Source of the DNA: JAIMBK01 sp040755215
GTDB lineage: Bacteria > Bacillota > Desulfotomaculia > Desulfotomaculales > Nap2-2B
Reading direction: 5' to 3'
Assembly (NCBI GenBank): GCA_040755215.1
Contig: JBFMBG010000003.1
Location: 27,114 to 91,113, forward strand
DNA length: 64,000 nucleotides
Shown here in pieces: positions 17,361 to 24,516 of the stretch; position 1 is the stretch's first letter, and each line of letters starts with the position of its first letter. The notes below the pieces were generated by a model, which did no database searches, was not told where the DNA came from, and worked only from the letters and a program-made list of their open reading frames with translations. The translations under genes and the position numbers were made by a program.

Positions 17361-17558
17361 ATGCCTAAAAAACCTTATATTGAATCCGCCGAATGCATGG
17401 CCTGCGGCAGCTGCGCGGACTTGTGCCCGGGCGTTTTCCAACTCGACGAGGACCTTGGTTACGCGGTGGTGATTGATCCGCAGGGCGCTTCCGAGGACGA
17501 GATCCAGGAAGCCATCGATTCCTGTCCGGCTGCCTGCATTCACTGGGAAGAGGAATAG
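17361..17558 (+). CDS. Ferredoxin with one [4Fe-4S] cluster
   Basis: This 65-residue ferredoxin has a CMACGSCADLCP motif and a distal CPAACI cysteine, which gives four ligands for one [4Fe-4S] cluster. Acidic residues elsewhere fit an electron carrier. It is the common monocluster type of clostridia and thermophiles. The start ATG at 17361 has CGGAGG upstream. It lies between hsp20 and rubrerythrin and may supply electrons to rubrerythrin, though that pairing is inferred from position only. Confidence 0.93.
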   Translation: MPKKPYIESAECMACGSCADLCPGVFQLDEDLGYAVVIDPQGASEDEIQEAIDSCPAACIHWEEE

Positions 17559-17587
17559 TCATTAAAAATAAAAAAAGGAGGGTTTTT

Positions 17588-18160
17588 ATGGGTTTAAAAG
17601 GTACGCGCACCGAGCGCAACCTGTTGACTGCCTTTGCGGGCGAGTCGCAGGCCAGAAACCGCTACACCTATTTTGCCAGCCGGGCGAAAGCGGAGGGCTA
17701 CGAGCAGATCGCGGCGGTTTTTCTGGAAACAGCGGACAACGAAAAGGAGCACGCGAAGCGGATCTTTAAATTCTTCGAAGGCGGCGAAGCGGAAGTTACC
17801 GCCTCGTTCCCTGCGGGGGTAATCGGTGATACGCTGGCCAACCTGAAAAGCGCTGCAGCCGGGGAAAATTACGAACATACGACGATGTACCCGGAGTTTG
17901 CGAAAGTGGCCGAAGAGGAAGGGTTTCCCGAAATCGCGGCGGTCTTGCGGGCCATTGCCAGGGCCGAGGTGGGGCACGAGGAGCGGTACCGCAAACTCAT
18001 CGCCAATATCGAGCAGGGAAAGGTTTTCCAGCGGGACCAGAAAGTGACCTGGAAGTGCCGGAACTGCGGGTACATGCACGAAGGGACGAAACCGCCGGAA
18101 ACCTGTCCGTCGTGCGACCATCCGAAGAGTTACTTTGAGCTCTTCTGTGAAAATTATTAG
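17588..18160 (+). CDS. rbr: Rubrerythrin
   Basis: Rubrerythrin reduces hydrogen peroxide in anaerobes. The 190-residue protein has the N-terminal ferritin-like di-iron domain with paired glutamate motifs (FAGESQARNRYTYFA, ETADNEKEHAKRIF, RAIARAEVGHEERY) and a C-terminal rubredoxin domain (CRNCGYMHEG and CPSCDHPKSYFE). All expected ligands are visible. The start ATG at 17588 follows AAAAGGAGG. It is the last gene of the chaperone and stress block, and a strong terminator follows. Expression is probably induced by oxygen or heat together with the genes before it, although no regulator site was found. Confidence 0.97.
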   Translation: MGLKGTRTERNLLTAFAGESQARNRYTYFASRAKAEGYEQIAAVFLETADNEKEHAKRIFKFFEGGEAEVTASFPAGVIGDTLANLKSAAAGENYEHTTMYPEFAKVAEEEGFPEIAAVLRAIARAEVGHEERYRKLIANIEQGKVFQRDQKVTWKCRNCGYMHEGTKPPETCPSCDHPKSYFELFCENY

Positions 18161-18203
18161 ACCTCCATACCGCTTTTTAGCGACACCAACAGGGGCAAAA
18201 GCC

Positions 18204-18245
18204 TTATGCCGCCGTCAAAAAAAGACGGCGGCATAAAAATTTTTT
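18204..18245 (+). terminator. Rho-independent terminator closing the stress block
   Basis: TTATGCCGCCGTC (18204-18216) pairs perfectly with GACGGCGGCATAA (18224-18236) around a run of seven A, followed by AAATTTTTTTT. It marks the right edge of the block before the yabP promoter. Confidence 0.92.
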
Positions 18246-18246
18246 T

Positions 18247-18277
18247 TCATATTTGAAGAACGGGCCGGCATAAAAAT
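18247..18277 (+). promoter_or_regulatory. Sigma-E-type promoter for yabP-yabQ
   Basis: TCATATT at 18247-18253 and CATAAAAAT at 18269-18277 are separated by 15 bp. This approximates the mother-cell sigma-E consensus (ATATT, 13-15 bp, CATA-A-T). It lies immediately after the terminator of the stress block. Confidence 0.55.
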
Positions 18278-18315
18278 GAAATAGGATATTTAGCCAGGGG
18301 AGTAGATTTTCACCA

Positions 18316-18600
18316 ATGGAAGAACAGGCCAGGAACAAATTAACGCTTACCAACCGCCGGCAGCTGGTCTTTGAAGGAGTGCGCCTGGTCGAAAAATTTG
18401 ACGATGAAGAAATTGTGCTGGAAACTAACATGGGGGCTCTTTTCTTAAAAGGAAATGATTTGCACATTACGCAACTCGATCTGGAAAAAGGTACGCTGCT
18501 GGCGGAAGGATTTTTTACCTGGTTGCAGTTCCGCGAGGAAAGCTCCGGCAGCAGGATGAAGGCAAAAGGAAAAGGGATTTTGGGGAAACTTTTCAAGTAG
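18316..18600 (+). CDS. yabP: Sporulation protein YabP
   Basis: YabP is a small mother-cell sporulation protein needed for spore coat and cortex formation in Bacillus. This 94-residue copy keeps the family core (LTNRRQLVFEGVRLVEKFDD, then EEIVLETNMGALFLKGNDLH, LDLEKGTLLAEG). The start ATG at 18316 is preceded by GGGGAG, with a sigma-E-type promoter further upstream. In Bacillus it directly follows rqcP, whereas here the chaperone block intervenes. A short terminator lies between it and yabQ, so the two may be partly uncoupled. Confidence 0.93.
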   Translation: MEEQARNKLTLTNRRQLVFEGVRLVEKFDDEEIVLETNMGALFLKGNDLHITQLDLEKGTLLAEGFFTWLQFREESSGSRMKAKGKGILGKLFK

Positions 18601-18609
18601 GTACGAAAA

Positions 18610-18633
18610 AAAGCGCTTTTGCAGCGCTTTTTT
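18610..18633 (+). terminator. Terminator between yabP and yabQ
   Basis: AAAGCGCT (18610-18617) and AGCGCTTT (18623-18630) form an 8-bp stem followed by T residues. Confidence 0.8.
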
Positions 18634-18678
18634 AGTTCCCATTTCAAATTTCTTCACCAAAACGGAGGTTGCCCCATT

Positions 18679-19125
18679 ATGGTTTTAGAGCAGGTTACAG
18701 CTTTTGCCTTAACGATCAGCCTCGGCTTGCTGGCCGGGTTCATTTACGACTTTTACAGGGCCCTGCGCAGAAGCCTGCGCCTGAAAAGAGCCGGCAGTTT
18801 TCTTGGGGATTTATTGTTTTGGCTTACTTTAACCGTTTTTGTTTTTGGGATGTTGATTCTGATTAATGCCGGCGAGGTGCGTTTTTACGTAATCCTGGGG
18901 ATGGCGCTGGGGGCCCTGGTTTATTTTAGTTTGTTCAGTAGATTGGGTTACGGAGCTATTTTGCTTTTTTTCCGTTTTTTCAGCAAAGCTTTTTTTTACC
19001 TGGTCAGCCTGTTAAATTCTTTGTGGCGAATAGTCACTTTTCCTTTTCGAATGATTTTGCTGGCCCTCGTCGGGCCCGTGGCTTTTTTCGCCAGGGTTTT
19101 AAAAGCAATCAAAAGACGCTTTTAA
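18679..19125 (+). CDS. yabQ: Spore cortex biosynthesis membrane protein YabQ
   Basis: This 148-residue, very hydrophobic protein has about four membrane segments. It begins MVLEQVTAFALTISLGLLAG and carries the family motif FIYDFYRALRRSLRLKR. YabQ localises to the spore outer membrane and is needed for cortex synthesis in Bacillus. The start is ATG 18679, with CGGAGG upstream; the frame is open earlier but runs back through the terminator. The C-terminus is basic (KAIKRRF). The gene order yabP-yabQ-HTH-divIC matches many spore formers. Confidence 0.9.
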   Translation: MVLEQVTAFALTISLGLLAGFIYDFYRALRRSLRLKRAGSFLGDLLFWLTLTVFVFGMLILINAGEVRFYVILGMALGALVYFSLFSRLGYGAILLFFRFFSKAFFYLVSLLNSLWRIVTFPFRMILLALVGPVAFFARVLKAIKRRF

Positions 19126-19233
19126 AAATTTTTTCTTACGCTAAGGAGGATTTTTCAAAGTGGTCTCGAAGGAATGTAATTAGTTTGTATTAATTTTGTA
19201 TAAATCTTGTACTTGGATGCGGGGAGCCGCCAG

Positions 19234-19461
19234 ATGAAGGTGGAAATCCGGGGGGTTGAAAAATTAAGCTTTCGCGAACGCCAGGTGGTGGCGCTGAAAG
19301 AAATGGGTTATTCAAATGAGCAGATTGCCCGGCGCCTCAACTTAAGCGCCGGTACGGTGGCTACTTTGTTTAACCGGGCGCGCACCAAAGGATATGAAGT
19401 GGTTATTGTTATTCCCGGGGATCATCTGGGCATTTTTGGTTCAGATGAAGAGGAGGCTTAA
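19234..19461 (+). CDS. Small LuxR/sigma-region-4-type HTH protein
   Basis: This 75-residue protein is a single HTH of the GerE/sigma-4 type (LSFRERQVVALKEMGYSNEQ, IARRLNLSAGTVATLFNRAR). After it comes a short hydrophobic and acidic tail. It has no receiver or ligand domain, so it acts alone or with a partner. The start ATG at 19234 follows GGGGAG; an in-frame TTG at 19207 is an alternative. The next gene, divIC, begins 3 bp after its stop, so they are co-transcribed. Its target is not known; a role in sporulation or division timing is only a positional inference. Confidence 0.8.
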   Translation: MKVEIRGVEKLSFRERQVVALKEMGYSNEQIARRLNLSAGTVATLFNRARTKGYEVVIVIPGDHLGIFGSDEEEA

Positions 19462-19464
19462 AGC

Positions 19465-19818
19465 ATGGCTTCGCCGGCGGTAAAATACTACCCCTTCCAG
19501 CAAAAAACGCCTTTTCGAAAAAAGCGTGTTTTTCGCCTTTCGAAAAGCAAGCTCCCGTTATTGGTGCTGCTCGTTTTGCTGTTTTACCTGGCCATTACTT
19601 TTACCCTCCAGTTTCACAGGTTAGCCGCCTTGCACCAGGAAATCCGGCAGGTGCAGAAGCAAGTTACGGAATTGCAATCGAAAAACAACGAATTACGTGA
19701 ACAGTTAAAACGAGTGCAATCTGATTCGTATATAGAGCAGATGGCCAGGGAAAAGCTGGGCTTGATTAAGCCGGGCGAAGCCAGGATAGTGCCGCTGGAA
19801 CCCAGTCGCAAACAATAG
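19465..19818 (+). CDS. divIC: Septum formation initiator FtsB/DivIC
   Basis: This 117-residue bitopic protein has a basic cytoplasmic N-terminus, one membrane segment at about residues 32-50 (LPLLVLLVLLFYLAITF), and an outer coiled coil (LHQEIRQVQKQVTELQSKNN). It ends with the conserved ARIVPL region after AREKLGLIKPGE. DivIC bridges FtsL and the septal peptidoglycan machinery. The start ATG at 19465 overlaps the ribosome-site region of the preceding HTH gene. Length and layout are standard for Firmicutes. Confidence 0.93.
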   Translation: MASPAVKYYPFQQKTPFRKKRVFRLSKSKLPLLVLLVLLFYLAITFTLQFHRLAALHQEIRQVQKQVTELQSKNNELREQLKRVQSDSYIEQMAREKLGLIKPGEARIVPLEPSRKQ

Positions 19819-19820
19819 TA

Positions 19821-19850
19821 TTGACATCTTTTTATTCTCCCGCATATAAT
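19821..19850 (+). promoter_or_regulatory. Sigma-A-type promoter for yabR
   Basis: A perfect TTGACA at 19821-19826 and a perfect TATAAT at 19845-19850 are separated by 18 bp. Confidence 0.85.
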
Positions 19851-19895
19851 TGAATTAAGTTTTTTCAGAGCTCCGGGGAGGATACTTGCAAAAGC

Positions 19896-20282
19896 ATGCC
19901 TGTAAAGGTTGGAGCTGTTTTAGAAGGCATTGTGACAGGAATCACTAATTTTGGTGCCTTCATTCAACTTCCCGATGGCGAGACCGGTTTGGTGCATATT
20001 TCTGAAGTAGCCCGGGTTTACGTCAAAGATATCAGAGACTTTTTAAAAGAAAAAGACAAGGTTACCGTAAAAGTCATTTCTGTAGACGCCCGGGGAAAAA
20101 TCGGCCTGTCCATAAAACAGGTTTACCATCTCGAAGACGATCTTGTCCGGCAGAAAAAGCCCGATAATATATCCTTTGAAGAAAAACTGGCCCGCTTTTT
20201 AAAAGAAAGTGAGGAAAAACACCAGCACCTGCGCCGCAGCCAGGACGCCAAACGGGGCGGCCGGGGTTCCACCAGAGTCTAA
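19896..20282 (+). CDS. yabR: S1-domain RNA-binding protein (YabR-like)
   Basis: The N-terminal 75 residues are a full S1 RNA-binding fold (VGAVLEGIVTGITNFGAFIQ, GETGLVHISEVA, VTVKVISVDARGKIGLSIKQ). A charged, lysine- and arginine-rich tail follows. The Bacillus gene after divIC encodes the same protein, of general RNA-binding character and uncertain role. The start is ATG 19896, although the best ribosome site (GGGGAGG at 19873-19879) is about 16 bp away, which is long. It has its own strong promoter. Confidence 0.9.
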   Translation: MPVKVGAVLEGIVTGITNFGAFIQLPDGETGLVHISEVARVYVKDIRDFLKEKDKVTVKVISVDARGKIGLSIKQVYHLEDDLVRQKKPDNISFEEKLARFLKESEEKHQHLRRSQDAKRGGRGSTRV

Positions 20283-20454
20283 ATCCCCCTCACCGGCAAC
20301 CGTTTAAATTTTCCCCTGTCATTCCGTCCTGATTCCGCACCTGTTGCCAAACAAACCTCCGAACGAATCCCGTTTCCCAGGTTATTCAAAAGGGGCTTCA
20401 ACCTTCTTGCCCGCGAGCTCTTTTTCAAGAATTTGTCATTTAATTTTATCCTGA

Positions 20455-20483
20455 TTCATTTTCCGGTCCGGGGAGTATATAAT
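20455..20483 (+). promoter_or_regulatory. Possible promoter of the ppx/gppA gene
   Basis: TTCATT at 20455-20460 and TATAAT at 20478-20483 are separated by 17 bp. The -35 is poor. Confidence 0.45.
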
Positions 20484-20540
20484 ATTACCCAACTTTAAGG
20501 TTTCAGCTTAAAAATTTATCGGGACGGGGGAGAGGAAAGA

Positions 20541-21419
20541 TTGCGCGTGGCGGTAATCGATATTGGTACCAACTCCACACGCCTTTTAATTGCCGACGTG
20601 GGAAATGGAAGGTTAAGGGTACTTCATACCGGCCTGGTTACAACCAGGCTCGGGGAGGGTATTGAGGGAGGATACTTGCTCAGGCGGGCCATTGAACGGA
20701 CGGTGACTGTGCTCAAAAAATACCTGCAGGTTGGGCAATCGTGGCAGGTAAAAAAGACGATAGCCGTGGCCACCAGTGCCGTACGCTGCGCTCTTAACAG
20801 GGAGAGTTTTTTAAGGATGGTTTTTGAGCAGACGGGTTTGCAAGTGAGGGTTCTTTCCGGGGAGGAAGAGGCACACTACGCATACCTGGGGGTAGTTAGC
20901 GGCTTGCCTGTTAATCCCGAAGAAGTGCTGGTTATGGACGTCGGCGGGGGAAGCACTGAATTTACCTGGCGCAAGGACGGCCGGCTTTATTTGCGGAGTG
21001 TTGACGTAGGGGCGGTACGCGCGACGGAAGGATCCTATACCGGGGAGCGCATCCGCCGGTTATTAGAGCCGGTTCTGAAAGAAATAAAGGAAATCCCGCC
21101 GGGTACCCTGGCTGGCGTCGGAGGGACCGTAACTACCCTGGCCGCCATGGCGATGGGCCTGCGGGTTTACGATCCCGTCCTGGTGCATGGTTATGTTTTA
21201 AAGTGCGAACAGATTGCCGATCTTTTTACTCTGTTAGTGCGCACTCCGCTGGAAAGGCGCCGCCTGTTGCCCGGCCTCCAACCGGAACGCGCCGATATCA
21301 TTATCGCCGGAGTCTGGATTGTTCTTACCGTAATGAATGGTTTAGGGTTGGCTTCGCTGCTGGTAAGCGAAGCGGACATGATGCACGGACTCGCCTTAAA
21401 TTGTCGAAATAAAAAATAG
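20541..21419 (+). CDS. Ppx/GppA-family exopolyphosphatase
   Basis: This 292-residue protein has the actin/Hsp70-type ATPase fold typical of exopolyphosphatase and guanosine pentaphosphatase. Motifs seen are VIDIGTNSTRLLIADV, SGEEEAHYAYLGV, VMDVGGGSTEFTW and GVGGTVTTLAAM. It has only the two N-terminal domains (family short form), lacking the C-terminal HD domain of E. coli Ppx. It may hydrolyse polyphosphate or pppGpp. The start TTG at 20541 follows GGGGGAGAGGAAAG. A Spo0A box lies within its last codons and serves the spoIIE promoter downstream. Confidence 0.92.
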   Translation: MRVAVIDIGTNSTRLLIADVGNGRLRVLHTGLVTTRLGEGIEGGYLLRRAIERTVTVLKKYLQVGQSWQVKKTIAVATSAVRCALNRESFLRMVFEQTGLQVRVLSGEEEAHYAYLGVVSGLPVNPEEVLVMDVGGGSTEFTWRKDGRLYLRSVDVGAVRATEGSYTGERIRRLLEPVLKEIKEIPPGTLAGVGGTVTTLAAMAMGLRVYDPVLVHGYVLKCEQIADLFTLLVRTPLERRRLLPGLQPERADIIIAGVWIVLTVMNGLGLASLLVSEADMMHGLALNCRNKK

Positions 21420-21467
21420 TTAATATTACCAGACATGACAATTATTGCTTGCCCCTTGTACTATAAT
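21402..21467 (+). promoter_or_regulatory. Spo0A-type sigma-A promoter of spoIIE
   Basis: A perfect Spo0A box, TGTCGAA (21402-21408), lies in the end of the preceding gene. ATGACA at 21435-21440 and a perfect TATAAT at 21462-21467 are separated by 21 bp. An over-long spacer with upstream 0A boxes is the known layout of Spo0A-activated spoIIE and spoIIG promoters in Bacillus. The predicted start site is close to the left end of repeat copy B. Confidence 0.65.
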
Positions 21468-21476
21468 TTAAATTAA

Positions 21477-21650
21477 TGATCAGGCACAAAGTTTCCCAGG
21501 CACAAAGGCATAAAGTCTATATTCCCGGTACATTTCTCTTTGTGCCTCTGTGTCTTAGTGCCTTTATTTATTCCGCTTCGTGGAGAGTAGCTCCTTTTTA
21601 TTCCATATATGGAAGGCAGAAAAAAAGAAAATTCCTATGGAATTAAATTT
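21477..21650 (+). repeat. Dispersed intergenic repeat, copy B
   Basis: This copy matches A and C over about 175 bp. It carries GATCAGGCACAAAG, ATATTCCCGG, CTTTGTGCCTCTG, a perfect TTCCATATATGGAA palindrome and an A-rich tail with AAAATTCCTATGGAATT. It lies between the Spo0A-type promoter and the spoIIE start, so the spoIIE mRNA should carry it as leader. Confidence 0.88.
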
Positions 21651-21671
21651 TAATGAGGGGTGGGTAAGCAA

Positions 21672-24227
21672 TTGTCGGATAAAATTGAAGTTTATCCCTT
21701 CCGGCGACTGAAGAAAGAGACGAAGAAAGAAACGGCTTTCAAGAGGAAAAGGGAAAAGGCGGGAAGCGCGTCCGGAAAACGGGGCAGAAAGGCGAAAGGA
21801 GAGCAAAAAGCAGAAGGATTACCGGTTTTATCAACTGGCTCGCGAAAAAAAGAATTTGAAAATAGGGAAAAGGCGAAATCATTCCGGCTGTTTTCCGCAA
21901 TTGGAAAACAACTGTTTTTGTGCGGGGCAGGTTTTTTCCTGGGCAAGGCGGTTTTGCTGGACGAGCTGGCGCCTTTTGCTCCTGCCTTCACAGCCGCGGC
22001 TGCGTGGGTTTTTCCGGCCCAGGCGGTGCCCGCGGCATTGGCGGTTATTGCCGGAATCGTAACGCATGGGAAAAGCGTCCTGATTAACACCATCACCGTT
22101 CTCTTGGTTTTGCCCCTGCTCCTTGGCTTATCCAAAGATATTAAAAAACCCTGGTTGTTACTCCCTGGTCTTGTGTTTACGGTCACCCTCGTCACGAAAG
22201 CCGGCTTTCTTGCTTTTTCCAGCGCGTTGCCGTACGATTACATCGCTGTTCTCTTTGAGGCGATTTTTGCCGGAACGTGCACGCTGATTTTTTCTTATGC
22301 CCTCCCCTCGTTACGGAAATTCGATGGCGTTCAAAATTTAAATGCCGAAGAACTTTTTTGTGTGTTTATTCTTTGCACTGCCGTTGTGGCCGGCACCGGT
22401 AGTTTAAGTGTCTGGGAGATTACTCTCCAGGGTTTTTTATCCCGTTTGATTATTCTCACCGCCGCTTTAATCGGCGGAATGGGTCAGGGGGCTGCCGCCG
22501 GTGCGCTCCTGGGAATCATTCCTGGTCTGGCTTACACGGGCGTGCCCGTGATGATGGGAGCCTATTCTTTTGCCGGCCTGCTGGCAGGAGCCGGCCGGGC
22601 TTTGGGAAAAGCGGGGGTGGCCATGGGCTTTTTACTGGGCAATATTATCCTTTCTATTTACCTCCAAAATTTTGGGCATTTAGTTGCCGTATTGTCCGAA
22701 ACGGGCCTGGCTATGCTGTTCTTTTTTGCTATCCCGGCAGCGTATACGGAAAAGATCAGCGCTTCGCTAGCGGTCTTGAGCGTTATGCCTGGGGACAACA
22801 AGAAAATTCAAGCGGCCGTAACGGGGCGGATGCGGAAATGGTCGCATATTTTTAGAGAATTAGCGCATAGCTATGCGGCAGCTGCCTCTCCATCCCCGAA
22901 TTATCGGGAAGAACCGGCACTGCAGAGCTTATTTAACGAAATTAGCAATAAAGTGTGCAGCGGCTGCGGTCTTTTCCGGACCTGCTGGGAGCGGGAGTTT
23001 TACCGCACCTACCAGAGTTTTTTGGGCATGTTCACGTATGTGGAGATTTACGGCCAGGTTACCGCTGAAGATTTGCCGGAAGTTTTAAAGCGGCGGTGCA
23101 CCAGGGGAAAAGAGCTCGCCATCACCATTACCTGTTTATACGATACCTACAAGTTAAACCGTTACTGGGCGAGAAGGTTTCTGGAAAGCAAAGAAATCCT
23201 TTCCGAGCAGTTAAAAAGCGTCTCGGAAGTTATTGAAGACTTAAGCCAACAGTTGCCGCTCGAGTTGGAAGCCTCTGCCCAGAAAGAAATTTTTCTTAAA
23301 GAAAAGTTGAAGCAAGCCGGCGTGCCGGCCGTAGAGGTGAAAATTTATCCCCAGGAAAACGGCAAAAAAGAAATTTTTTTAAAGAGGCAGCCTTGCGCCG
23401 ACCAGCGGGACTGTTATGCATCCCTGGTTCCGGTAATCTCCCAGCTGATGGAAGAACCGCTGGCGTTGCCGAATCAAAATTGTACCGGTGTTAAAGAGGG
23501 GCTGTGTCACCTTCGCCTTTACCCGGAGCTCAAATACCAGGTAAAAATTGGGGTGGCTAAAATTGGCAAGGGTGGAAGCTCCGTTTCCGGGGACAGCCAC
23601 ACTTTTGTCTCTTTAAGGGGAGGCAAATTTGCTTTTATCCTTAGCGATGGCATGGGGACGGGCCCGCCGGCGGCACTGCAAAGCGGTACCACTGTTTCGC
23701 TTTTGGAGCATCTTTTGGAGTCGGGCTTAAACACAGGACTGGCGATTAAAACTGTCAATTCCCTGATGATGTCGCGCTCCGGGGGGGACAACTTTGCCAC
23801 GATAGATATGGTCATGCTGGACTTGTATAGTGGACAAGCCGAATTTATCAAGATTGGCGCCCCTCCCGGTCTGATCGCCCGCGGCCGGCGGGTCAGCCAG
23901 GTCAAAGCGGCCTCCTTGCCGGCAGGCATCATAAAAGATATAGACGTTACCAGTGTGGCCAAAAGTTTAGCGAAAGGGGATTTGCTGGTCATCTTTAGCG
24001 ACGGTTTATTGGATACTTATAAAGGCCCCAGGGAAAAAGAAGAATGGGCGAAAGAAGTTCTCCAGGATGCTTCCGGACTGGATCCCCAGGAAATCGCCGA
24101 CTTGTTTTTAAAGCTGGCCCAGGCGAACGCCGGCGGGGAGGCGCACATTGCCGACGATATCACCATAATCGTAGCGAGAATTCAAGAAAGAAGAAACTGG
24201 GAACATAGGAAAGAACTGTCGGGCTGA
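21672..24227 (+). CDS. spoIIE: Stage II sporulation protein E (PP2C phosphatase)
   Basis: SpoIIE dephosphorylates SpoIIAA to release sigma-F in the forespore and helps shift FtsZ to the polar site. The roughly 851-residue protein has a basic cytoplasmic N-terminus of about 75 residues, about ten membrane segments up to about residue 350, a central regulatory region, and a C-terminal PP2C domain with SGDSH, LSDGMGTGPPAA and SRSGGDNFATIDM. The start is TTG 21672, as GAGGGGTG lies upstream; GTG 21660 overlaps that site and is less likely. The leader contains repeat copy B. Length and motifs are normal. Confidence 0.96.
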   Translation: MSDKIEVYPFRRLKKETKKETAFKRKREKAGSASGKRGRKAKGEQKAEGLPVLSTGSRKKEFENREKAKSFRLFSAIGKQLFLCGAGFFLGKAVLLDELAPFAPAFTAAAAWVFPAQAVPAALAVIAGIVTHGKSVLINTITVLLVLPLLLGLSKDIKKPWLLLPGLVFTVTLVTKAGFLAFSSALPYDYIAVLFEAIFAGTCTLIFSYALPSLRKFDGVQNLNAEELFCVFILCTAVVAGTGSLSVWEITLQGFLSRLIILTAALIGGMGQGAAAGALLGIIPGLAYTGVPVMMGAYSFAGLLAGAGRALGKAGVAMGFLLGNIILSIYLQNFGHLVAVLSETGLAMLFFFAIPAAYTEKISASLAVLSVMPGDNKKIQAAVTGRMRKWSHIFRELAHSYAAAASPSPNYREEPALQSLFNEISNKVCSGCGLFRTCWEREFYRTYQSFLGMFTYVEIYGQVTAEDLPEVLKRRCTRGKELAITITCLYDTYKLNRYWARRFLESKEILSEQLKSVSEVIEDLSQQLPLELEASAQKEIFLKEKLKQAGVPAVEVKIYPQENGKKEIFLKRQPCADQRDCYASLVPVISQLMEEPLALPNQNCTGVKEGLCHLRLYPELKYQVKIGVAKIGKGGSSVSGDSHTFVSLRGGKFAFILSDGMGTGPPAALQSGTTVSLLEHLLESGLNTGLAIKTVNSLMMSRSGGDNFATIDMVMLDLYSGQAEFIKIGAPPGLIARGRRVSQVKAASLPAGIIKDIDVTSVAKSLAKGDLLVIFSDGLLDTYKGPREKEEWAKEVLQDASGLDPQEIADLFLKLAQANAGGEAHIADDITIIVARIQERRNWEHRKELSG

Positions 24228-24308
24228 AAGGGATTGGGGGGATAACCCACCTTTGTTCTTAAAAGCAGGGGATGTTTTTACCTCCGGTTTAATTCCGGAG
24301 GTTTTTAA

Positions 24309-24477
24309 ATTAAAGATCAGGCACAAAGTTTCCCAGGCACTAAGGCACAAAGTTAATATTCCCGGGGCATTTCTCTTTGTGCCTTAGTGCCTTTATTTAC
24401 TCCGCTCCGTGGAGAAGTAGCTCTGTTTATTCCATATCTGGAAGGTAGAAAAAAAGAAAATTCGTATGGAATTAGAT
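24309..24477 (+). repeat. Dispersed intergenic repeat, copy C
   Basis: This third full copy has the same order of words: GATCAGGCACAAAG, GGCACTAAGGCACAAAG, ATATTCCCGG, CTTTGTGCCTTAGTGCC, TTCCATATCTGGAA and AAAATTCGTATGGAATT. It lies 40 bp before the tilS start, in the same orientation as copy B. Confidence 0.88.
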
Positions 24478-24516
24478 TGAGATGTTTTAAGAAGTTTTAA
24501 TGATGAAGGAAAATTA

